From CAYLMG01 sp964493425 (GTDB lineage: Bacteria > Planctomycetota > Phycisphaerae > Sedimentisphaerales > Anaerobacaceae), in assembly GCA_964493425.1 (NCBI GenBank), contig CAZBMW010000024.1:1-33967 (forward strand): 33,967 nucleotides of DNA, in the 5' to 3' direction. Of the stretch, positions 14,105 through 20,069 are shown piece by piece. The first letter of the stretch is position 1, and the number at the start of each line of letters is the position of its first letter. Both the position numbers and the translations under genes were made by a program. Under the pieces are notes generated by a model. That model searched no databases, was not told the origin of the DNA, and worked only from the letters and a program-made list of their open reading frames with translations.

Positions 14105-14446
14105 ATGAACAGACGTGAAGCATTAAAAGCAATGACTTATGGAGCAAATGGTTTATTGATATGTGGCAAGCCGGACTCTGATAAACTTGCTAAGCTAAAG
14201 GTTACTCAAGTGTCGGTTATGGCGGCCAGAACATTCAATCATCCTCATGAGGCATATAGCAATTTTCGGCCAAGCGTAACTATGACAGCAGAATTACTTC
14301 AAGGGCAAAAGGCCGAGGAAGTACTTTATGATTTACAGCAGGCAGCAGAGAGAATCATCGAGAACCACAAACAGCGAATATTGCTTGAGTGCAAAGATAC
14401 GTTTGAAAAAGAAGTAGAAGATTTCGGAAATAATCTACCATTTTGA
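14105..14446 (+). CDS. Conserved small phage protein with twin-arginine-like start
   Basis: A 113-residue protein behind AAAGGAAATAGG. It begins MNRREALKAMTYGANGLLIC, which looks like a degenerate Tat or N-anchor signal. The main domain (VTQVSVMAARTFNHPHEAYSNF, PSVTMTAELLQGQ, then a helix with AAERIIENHKQ) resembles a small strand-strand-helix family found near phage recombination genes. The part from residue 30 could act alone in the cytoplasm. No enzyme motif is present. Between its stop and the next gene is a 19-codon GTG frame (14464-14523) of doubtful meaning. Confidence 0.5.
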   Translation: MNRREALKAMTYGANGLLICGKPDSDKLAKLKVTQVSVMAARTFNHPHEAYSNFRPSVTMTAELLQGQKAEEVLYDLQQAAERIIENHKQRILLECKDTFEKEVEDFGNNLPF

Positions 14447-14538
14447 GTACGGAAGGGCGGCAGTGAACGCAATGGAAGCGAAAGGAAGAATATACTTAAA
14501 GAAGCTGAACACGGACAAGTAGAAAGGAAATAAGGAAA

Positions 14539-14811
14539 ATGGATACAGAATGTAGTGAACCTAAAAAAGAATCACCAATAGAAAAGGCTATTGATGTTTT
14601 AAGCAAGACAATCAATAGGGCGGGCGATGCCACAGAAGGTTTAATCAATGATTTACATAATGTCTTATCGCCAGCACAACCTGTAAATGAAGCAGAGAAA
14701 ACACAAAGAGCAACTGCTTGTGGCCTTGAAGCACAGATTTACACAATGGCTGAATTAATCGGCAAAGTTGCCGACAGAATTCAAGATACTCGAAAAAGAG
14801 TCCAATTATAA
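14539..14811 (+). CDS. Hypothetical helical phage protein
   Basis: A 90-residue protein with a clear ribosome binding site (AAGGAAAATG context). It is predicted mostly helical: IEKAIDVLSKTINRAGDATEGLINDLHNVL, then QIYTMAELIGKVADRIQDTRKRV. This is a two-helix, coiled-coil-capable plan without signal peptide or known motif. It is followed by a strong RNA hairpin (14821-14880), so it may end a transcription unit or be coupled to the next gene through a structured leader. Confidence 0.5.
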   Translation: MDTECSEPKKESPIEKAIDVLSKTINRAGDATEGLINDLHNVLSPAQPVNEAEKTQRATACGLEAQIYTMAELIGKVADRIQDTRKRVQL

Positions 14812-14820
14812 GCCTTGCGC

Positions 14821-14884
14821 GGCGATGGTGTCCTGGTAGGAGGCCAGAACAATTAAGAAAAGAACGGACGCGCCATCGCCTTTT
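14821..14884 (+). promoter_or_regulatory. Long hairpin with U-run before the Cys-rich gene (terminator or attenuator)
   Basis: GGCGATGG (14821-14828) pairs with CCATCGCC (14873-14880), and GTCC (14830-14833) pairs with GGAC (14866-14869). Inside, CTGG (14833-14836, sharing one base) and CCAG (14844-14847) can form a small alternative stem. TTTT follows directly. The stem ends only about 18 bases before the next ATG, so it could stop transcription or mask translation of the 14899 gene. Confidence 0.55.
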
Positions 14885-14898
14885 AATTGAGGTGAAAA

Positions 14899-15306
14899 AT
14901 GAAAACGACTTTAATGAAATGTGGACATACTGCTCAAGCGATAGTTTCTAAAACAAAAGAACCGGTATGTTTAATATGTCACGGAAATCCTGAAGCGGCG
15001 GTTCCGGTAAAAATGCTTCCCGACTTATCAGGAAGACTGGCAAAATGTACTATGTGCGGAAGGAAAGAAAAATCTTCTATTGATTTACCTTTTTTTGAAT
15101 ATCGCGGGTTAGGCTCTCGCACATCAGAAAATCAATGTCATATCTGTGGTTATTTTACGAAAGGAAAACCATTAAAAAATGGCAAGTTTTGCTATCATAA
15201 TTCAGACAAGCCAATACCCAATGTATGTATAAACAAAGGCAAGGAATGTAAATATGGTATATTTGAATATGACTTATATTATTGTGGTTGTAGAGGATGG
15301 GATTAG
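14899..15306 (+). CDS. Cys-rich multi-zinc-ribbon protein
   Basis: A 135-residue protein with repeated zinc-ligand pairs: KCGH near the start, CLICHG, CTMCG, CHICG, an FCYH segment, a C-x7-C pair near CINKGKEC and the final YYCGC. The spacing suggests at least two zinc ribbons (CLIC/CTMC and CHIC/C-terminal Cys). It has no signal peptide. The family is not recognised; such small phage zinc proteins often bind nucleic acids or host factors. It follows the hairpin leader at 14821. Confidence 0.55.
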   Translation: MKTTLMKCGHTAQAIVSKTKEPVCLICHGNPEAAVPVKMLPDLSGRLAKCTMCGRKEKSSIDLPFFEYRGLGSRTSENQCHICGYFTKGKPLKNGKFCYHNSDKPIPNVCINKGKECKYGIFEYDLYYCGCRGWD

Positions 15307-15362
15307 AAACGACGATGATTAACAAGGGGCAGCCTTGAAACGAGTACAAAAGGACAGGTCAA

Positions 15363-15506
15363 ATGTACCGCAAATGGAAACTGGTAAAAAATAAGGTTAG
15401 AAATGCAAGAAGTGGTGCGTTTTTCTTATACAGCCCCTCCGGCCCGAAACTGATAAGCGAGCCACTTTCAGCGGCTTTGGCCTGTCTTATTTTGGAGAAG
15501 CTATGA
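15363..15506 (+). CDS. 47-residue basic microprotein
   Basis: MYRKWKLVKNKVRNARSG, followed by a hydrophobic half (FFLYSPSGPKLISE, LSAALACLILEKL). Its stop overlaps the next small frame as ATGA, and AAAGGACAGG sits just upstream of the start. It lacks a recognisable domain. Overlap with the two following genes supports translation. Confidence 0.5.
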   Translation: MYRKWKLVKNKVRNARSGAFFLYSPSGPKLISEPLSAALACLILEKL

Positions 15507-15571
15507 TTTACATCATCCTGTTACTAATGATTTGCAGAGGTTATCGGAACCTTGAAAGGTGGGAAAAATGA
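15503..15571 (+). CDS. 22-residue hydrophobic peptide (possible)
   Basis: A very short frame beginning MIYIILLLMICRGYR and ending in a charged tail. It overlaps both neighbours by ATGA (15503-15506 and 15568-15571). GGAG lies about 9 bases upstream. It could be a tiny membrane peptide or only a translational coupler for the YopX-like gene. Confidence 0.4.
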   Translation: MIYIILLLMICRGYRNLERWEK

Positions 15572-15972
15572 AAGAGATTAAATTACGGGCTTGGAACAAG
15601 AAATTGAAAACAATGGGAAGTGCGCTTCCATTGCGTGTATGGGCTGATGATATTGCCAACAGACCTGAATATTATCGTGAAAATATAGATGACCTTATCA
15701 TTATGCAATCGACCGGCCTCAAGGACAAAAACGGCAAAGAGATATTCGGGGGGGATATTTGTAAAATAAGTCACGTAGGGATAATTGACCATTCTGACCC
15801 AGACCCATATACCCGCATTATTAAATGGAACGCCAACAAAGGTGGTTTTGACCATTACAGAATTGATGGGAAAGAAGGTGGCTCAGGTTGGTCTTTTATT
15901 CAAAGCGCTCTTAGTGAATATTATGAAATCATCGGCAACATTCACGAAAACCCAGAGATATTGAAAGGATAA
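15568..15972 (+). CDS. YopX-family protein
   Basis: A 134-residue protein with the YopX family pattern: opening EIKLRAWNKKLKTM, centre MQSTGLKDKNGKEIFGGDICKI, closing YYEIIGNIHENPEIL. YopX proteins are small, common in phages and of unknown biochemical role. I choose the ATG at 15568 (AAAGGTGG upstream, ATGA overlap) over the GTG at 15559. It sits three bases before the SbcC-like ATPase gene, so the two are co-transcribed. Confidence 0.85.
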   Translation: MKEIKLRAWNKKLKTMGSALPLRVWADDIANRPEYYRENIDDLIIMQSTGLKDKNGKEIFGGDICKISHVGIIDHSDPDPYTRIIKWNANKGGFDHYRIDGKEGGSGWSFIQSALSEYYEIIGNIHENPEILKG

Positions 15973-15975
15973 AAA

Positions 15976-17958
15976 ATGCGCGTAACTATTAAAAATCTGA
16001 ATATCGAGTATTTCAAGGGAATCCAAAAGAAGGAGTTCGCTTTTAACGGCCTGAACGCCGTACTTACAGGCGAGAACGAGACAAAAAAAACAACGGTGAA
16101 GGACGCCTTTCACTGGCTGTTCTACGGCAAGGACAGCGCAGGCAGGACAGACAGTGGCAAGGGCAGCTTCGCGGTTAGGCCGCACTACGAGAACGGCGAT
16201 CCGATAGAGGGCGTAACTGTGATGGTCGAGGCTGAAATGAACGCCGAAGGCGAGATTCACACACTTCGCAAAGAGCAGGCCGAGAATAAGATAAAGGGCA
16301 AAATAACCGGATATACGAATCAGTTTTTCGTTGACGGCGGCCTGCTTCTCAAAAAAGACTTCGATAAATTCATAGCCGAACACTACGCCGCCGAGGATGT
16401 CTGCAAGCTGCTGACCGACGTATTCTACTTCTGCGGGGAGCTGCATCACCTGAAGCGCAGGGCAATCCTCGTGGAACTGGCCGGAGAAGTGAAGCGGCCG
16501 GAAGGCTTCGATGATATGCACGAAAGGGCAAACGGTCAGGAACTTGAGGCTTACAGGAAAGCCCTTGTTTTCAAACGGGACGGCGACAAAAACCACGACG
16601 GCTACAAGAAAGAGCAGGAGAAGATACCGACCCGCATGGAGGAAATACTCAAAGGCATGGAGCAGCCGGAAGGAAGCCTTGAGGCAACGAGCAAGAGCAG
16701 GGATGAGGCAAAGAAAAAGCTGGAATCCCTGAAAACCGTCAGGTCAGGAGTGCTTGCCGCTGAATCCGATCGCCAGAAGCTAATCGGCGAAAAGAACCGA
16801 CTCACGGTAGAAATTAAAAAGCGGGAGATTGACCTGCAGAACGATCCCGCCCGAACACAGGCCATCACCGACGAAAAGGCCAAGATAACCGCAAGACTGT
16901 CTCAGATGGGAAATGTCATAACCGAGCGCGAGGGCAAGCTGTCTCAGGCAAAGACGAAGAAGCAGTCTATCGAAAGCCGGATAAAAATAAAGCAGAACGC
17001 CCTGGAAAGTGTTCGCAGAGAGCAGAAGCATGTCGAGTCCGAGCCGTCACCAGACATTTGTTACGCCTGCAAGCAGGAGCTTCCTGAAGCGATGAAGGCT
17101 CAGGTCGCTAAAGAGCGTGCGGCCAAGATAGCCGATATTCAAGCCCTCGGCAACGAGGCTCAGAAAGAGATTGACGACTGGACGGTGGAGATTGAAATCC
17201 TTGACGACTCAATTCTGAATCTGAAAAAGGTAATTGACACCGCCAAAGAAAGCCTCGAAGCCGAGCGGGACAGCGCCGCAAATCGGATTAAGGTACTTGA
17301 TGCACAGATGAAGAAACTGCCGCCTGTCGTGCCGGAGCAGGACCAGGTTTACTTCAATCTCTTAACCGAATTAAGAGAGCTTGAGGCCGAAATCGGCGAG
17401 CCCGCGGCAGAGCAGCTTGAAAAACTCAACAGGCAGATAGAGGTCTGCGAGGGAGAGCTTAACACGCTTAACGGCATCCTGAATAAGTACGACCGTATCG
17501 AAAGTGACAGGGCAAGAATCATCGAACTGAAAGACAGGGAGAAGGAGCTTGCACAACTCATCGCCGACATCGACAAGGAAATCGATTTGATTAAGCAGTA
17601 CAACCTTGCCTATAGCAGACTTGTCGAGGAAGCGGTCAATGATAAATTCGAGCATACGACATTCAAATTGTTTGACTTTCAGATTAACGGCGAGATTGAC
17701 GACAGGGTGTGCGAGGCGATGAACAAGGGCTCGAAGTGGGTGGACATGAGCACAGGCCAGAAGATATTCGTCGGTACTGACGTTATCAATACGCTCAGTG
17801 AGCATTACGGAATCGTCCCGCCGCTGTTTATCGACCATGCCGGTGAAATCACCTTGCCCATCGTAACCAAGGCTCAGACCATCAAACTCAAGGCTGTGGA
17901 CGGCGTCAAGCAATTAACCCTGACAACGGAAGCGAAAGAGAAAGCGAAGGTGGCGTAA
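15976..17958 (+). CDS. SbcC/Rad50-like SMC-type ATPase
   Basis: A 660-residue protein with the layout of phage SbcC/gp46-like ATPases. It has an N-terminal P-loop region (IEYFKGIQKKEF...GENETKKTT at 32-40, followed by DAFHWLFYGKDS). Two long coiled-coil arms flank a zinc-hook motif CYAC at 362-365. The C-terminal ATPase half has signature-like MSTGQK and a Walker B-like LFIDHAGEI. The family normally pairs with an SbcD/gp47 nuclease to process DNA ends for recombination; no nuclease subunit is seen in this window. The P-loop has Lys37 where the invariant Gly before the catalytic Lys is expected. It overlaps the next start by one base. Confidence 0.85.
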   Translation: MRVTIKNLNIEYFKGIQKKEFAFNGLNAVLTGENETKKTTVKDAFHWLFYGKDSAGRTDSGKGSFAVRPHYENGDPIEGVTVMVEAEMNAEGEIHTLRKEQAENKIKGKITGYTNQFFVDGGLLLKKDFDKFIAEHYAAEDVCKLLTDVFYFCGELHHLKRRAILVELAGEVKRPEGFDDMHERANGQELEAYRKALVFKRDGDKNHDGYKKEQEKIPTRMEEILKGMEQPEGSLEATSKSRDEAKKKLESLKTVRSGVLAAESDRQKLIGEKNRLTVEIKKREIDLQNDPARTQAITDEKAKITARLSQMGNVITEREGKLSQAKTKKQSIESRIKIKQNALESVRREQKHVESEPSPDICYACKQELPEAMKAQVAKERAAKIADIQALGNEAQKEIDDWTVEIEILDDSILNLKKVIDTAKESLEAERDSAANRIKVLDAQMKKLPPVVPEQDQVYFNLLTELRELEAEIGEPAAEQLEKLNRQIEVCEGELNTLNGILNKYDRIESDRARIIELKDREKELAQLIADIDKEIDLIKQYNLAYSRLVEEAVNDKFEHTTFKLFDFQINGEIDDRVCEAMNKGSKWVDMSTGQKIFVGTDVINTLSEHYGIVPPLFIDHAGEITLPIVTKAQTIKLKAVDGVKQLTLTTEAKEKAKVA

Positions 17959-18149
17959 TGGAAAAGATATGTCCAATAATGAGTAGGCCGCTATGCCCTG
18001 AAGATGGCGATAGTTTTATGGAATGGATTAAATGCCAAGAAGAAAAATGCCAAATGTGGACAACCGTTTATACAACAGAGAACAAAACTATTCAGGGTTG
18101 TTCTTTGGAAATGAAAACACACATGAATAACGGACAATACGAAGTTTAG
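17958..18149 (+). CDS. Small Cys-rich phage protein
   Basis: A 63-residue protein starting inside the stop of the ATPase gene (TAATG). Its Cys/Trp pattern (CPIMSRPLCP, WIKCQEEKCQMW, then GCSLEM) is shared by many short proteins encoded near phage recombination genes, often as four Cys for one metal or cluster site. The function is not known. Position links it to the ATPase/RecT-like unit. Confidence 0.55.
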   Translation: MEKICPIMSRPLCPEDGDSFMEWIKCQEEKCQMWTTVYTTENKTIQGCSLEMKTHMNNGQYEV

Positions 18150-18180
18150 TTCATAAAAACAAGAAAGGAAACCTATAACT

Positions 18181-19167
18181 ATGAGCGAAAATGAAGAAAA
18201 ACAAATTAACGAAACCAACAATAACGAAGTAGACAAGCCGCTTGTGCCGGCAGGACCGAAACCTCAACTATCGATGACTGCCGCAGGATTTGTGCCGACA
18301 AATATGGACGAGGCGTGGCGTTTTGCAAATGCTTTGTCAAGGACGAATATGGTCCCGCAGAACTACAGGGACAAGCCGGATGAATGTTTAATCGTGCTGG
18401 ACCTGGCGGCAAGACTCAAGACGAACTGGCTTGCGGTAATGCAGCACACATACGATATTCACGGCAGACTCGGGTTCGAGGCCAAGTTTGTCTTGGCGCT
18501 TATCAACCGCTCTGGACTTTACGTTGATCCGCTGGAGTATGAGGTCAAAGGTGAAAATGCCGACGACGATGATTATGCAGTCAGGGCCTACGCGACGAGC
18601 AGGAAAACGAAGAAGATTCTTTACGGTCCCTGGATAACCTGGAAGCTCGTAAAAGCGGAGAAATGGAGCAGCAAGAAAGAATCGAAATGGCTGACAATGC
18701 CGGAGCAGATGTTTCATTACAGAGCGGCTTCGTGGTTCAAGAACCGCCACTGCCCGGAAGTGACGATAGGCATACAGACAATCGAGGACATCGAGGACGC
18801 CCCCGAGCGCAAACCTGTGGAGTCGCTGACCTATGGAGAAACAGAACAGCAGACACAGGAACAAATCGAAGCCGAGCAGGGTTCGCAGCCTGTCGAAGCC
18901 GAGTTCGAGCAGCCCGCCGCCGAAGAAGAAAAACCGCAGGAGAAGCCCGCCAAAAAGACAAGGAAGAAGCCCGCAAAGAAAAATGAAGGAGACTTCGAGT
19001 GGACGTGCCTTGCGTGCAAGGCCAAGGGCAGGGACAGCGGCTTTAACAAGCCGGCCTGGTCGGGCCCGAAAGAGGATGTGCCTATCTGCCCGAATCCCAA
19101 ATGCCTCTCGGCGGACATCGTAAGAACAGAGGAAGCGGTTCCCATGAAAGAGGATGAAGCGGCGTAA
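18181..19167 (+). CDS. RecT-like single-strand annealing protein with C-terminal zinc ribbon
   Basis: A 328-residue protein. Residues about 35-110 (FVPTNMDEAWRFANALSRT, ECLIVLDLAARLKTNWLAVM, QHTYDIHGRLGFEAKFVLAL) follow the pattern of RecT-type annealing proteins, which bind single strands and pair homologous DNA. Residues about 190-265 are Glu/Gln/Lys-rich low-complexity linker with KKTRKKPAKK. Residues about 270-310 have a zinc ribbon (CLACKAKG and CPNPKCL). The neighbour SbcC-like ATPase fits a phage recombination module. The family call rests on pattern, so an alternative annealing family is possible. Confidence 0.65.
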   Translation: MSENEEKQINETNNNEVDKPLVPAGPKPQLSMTAAGFVPTNMDEAWRFANALSRTNMVPQNYRDKPDECLIVLDLAARLKTNWLAVMQHTYDIHGRLGFEAKFVLALINRSGLYVDPLEYEVKGENADDDDYAVRAYATSRKTKKILYGPWITWKLVKAEKWSSKKESKWLTMPEQMFHYRAASWFKNRHCPEVTIGIQTIEDIEDAPERKPVESLTYGETEQQTQEQIEAEQGSQPVEAEFEQPAAEEEKPQEKPAKKTRKKPAKKNEGDFEWTCLACKAKGRDSGFNKPAWSGPKEDVPICPNPKCLSADIVRTEEAVPMKEDEAA

Positions 19168-19303
19168 GTATTATCCTCAATATTGTTACGATTGTGGCTG
19201 TAGCTTCTTATCAAAAAAAAGACATTCAAGATGCTGGAGCTGCAAAAGTGAAAATACAGTAAATTGTTATAGGGAAAAATATAGCAAGGATGCTGGAAGT
19301 TAA
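19154..19303 (+). CDS. 49-residue zinc-ribbon microprotein (possible)
   Basis: A frame overlapping the RecT-like gene end by 14 bases. It reads MKRRKYYPQYCYDCGC, then RCWSCKSE, giving two Cys pairs 16 residues apart in a very basic protein. AGAGG abuts the ATG too closely for a good ribosome binding site, so coupling to the upstream gene would be needed. Its end overlaps the methyltransferase remnant at 19290. Confidence 0.4.
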   Translation: MKRRKYYPQYCYDCGCSFLSKKRHSRCWSCKSENTVNCYREKYSKDAGS

Positions 19304-19415
19304 TAAGATAATCTGCGGTTCTGCGTTGGAAGTATTGAAAGCTATGCCTTCAAAGAGTATATCCTGCTGTAAAAAAAGACTTGACGCAACAACACATAAT
19401 GGTATAATAAAATAA
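19290..19415 (+). pseudogene. Truncated N-terminus of a DNA methyltransferase (remnant 1)
   Basis: An in-frame stretch of 41 codons. The part ICGSALEVLKAMPSKSISCC matches the beginning of beta-class phage methyltransferases, which continue into the SPPYW catalytic motif. Here homology stops right after Cys-Cys and the frame runs into the promoter of the HNH gene and a stop. A second, diverged copy of the same N-terminal segment follows the HNH gene at 19953. This is best read as the left flank of an insertion. Confidence 0.6.
19381..19408 (+). promoter_or_regulatory. Promoter of the HNH endonuclease gene
   Basis: TTGACG at 19381-19386 and consensus TATAAT at 19403-19408, spaced 16 bases. It lies 21 bases before the HNH ATG with its AAAGGA ribosome binding site. 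Homing endonuclease genes often carry their own promoter when inserted into other transcription units. Confidence 0.65.
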
Positions 19416-19429
19416 AAAAAGGAATTATT

Positions 19430-19966
19430 ATGCCTAAGAGAAAATTACCCTCGAATGAAACTGTTATAAAAGAATATCGAGAAGGGTACTCAACTGGAGA
19501 AATAGCCGAAAAATATAATGTTGTGCCATCTGCTGTAGTGTCTTGTTTGCGTAGGGCTGGGGAACCAAGGCGCAATAATACTGAAGCTCAAGCGTTAGCG
19601 ATTAAAAACAAAAGAAATAAGCCTCCGTTCTACTGGAAAGGTAAAAGGCAGCCGAAGGAATTAGTTGAAAAACGTTCTGCCAAAATACGTGGGAAAAATC
19701 ATTATTTGTGGAAAGGCGGAAAATCAAGGCGCAACTATAGAAACGTTATTAAGAAAGTAAACTGTGAATCGTGTGGCATCAGAAACAATTTAGGTATTCA
19801 TCATAAGAATTTTGACCATTACGATAATAAGGCTGATAACCTTCAAGTATTGTGTGTTTCTTGCCATATATCACTACACAAAAAAGAGTATTGGAAAGCT
19901 GTAAAAAGCGGAAAAACCCCGAAGCGAAGTAATGGCCCAATCGGATGGGAATATGAAAAACATTAA
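19430..19966 (+). CDS. HNH homing endonuclease
   Basis: A 178-residue protein. Residues about 8-45 are a helix-turn-helix (EGYSTGEIAEKYNVVPSAVV). Residues about 85-100 carry a GKNHYLWKGG segment, similar to NUMOD-type DNA-binding motifs. Residues about 110-155 form a zinc-stabilised HNH core: CESCG, IHHKNFDHYDN, LQVLCVSCHISLH. It has its own promoter and good ribosome binding site. It is flanked on both sides by copies of a methyltransferase N-terminus, which marks it as a mobile endonuclege-type gene inserted at or near its target. Its stop overlaps the start of the second methyltransferase fragment. Confidence 0.85.
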   Translation: MPKRKLPSNETVIKEYREGYSTGEIAEKYNVVPSAVVSCLRRAGEPRRNNTEAQALAIKNKRNKPPFYWKGKRQPKELVEKRSAKIRGKNHYLWKGGKSRRNYRNVIKKVNCESCGIRNNLGIHHKNFDHYDNKADNLQVLCVSCHISLHKKEYWKAVKSGKTPKRSNGPIGWEYEKH

Positions 19967-20069
19967 GGATATAACCAATACGGTTGTGTGCGGCGATGCT
20001 TTAACTGTACTAAAGTCTATGCCAGACGAATGTATCAGTATGTGTTGTAGCTCACCACCGTATTGGTAG
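19953..20069 (+). pseudogene. DNA methyltransferase N-terminal fragment with SPPYW motif (remnant 2)
   Basis: 38 codons from ATG 19953, overlapping the end of the HNH gene. They read VVCGDALTVLKSMPDECISM, then CCSSPPYW followed by TAG (20067-20069). SPPYW is the catalytic motif IV of beta-class amino-methyltransferases. The rest of the enzyme continues in another frame immediately downstream. Deleting eight bases (20067-20074) would join SPPYW to ALRDYG, the normal family sequence. As read, the catalytic motif and the rest of the enzyme are on separate frames. Confidence 0.65.

Noticed and set aside
15883..16596. 237-codon minus-strand frame opposite the SbcC-like gene
   Set aside because: It is the shadow of the long GC-biased ATPase gene, lacks a ribosome binding site and has no recognisable domain. 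The same applies to the minus frame at 5682-6218.
19303..20066. Group I intron around the HNH gene
   Set aside because: I could not find the conserved core pairings of a group I intron by eye, and the flanking methyltransferase segments are two overlapping copies rather than consecutive exons.
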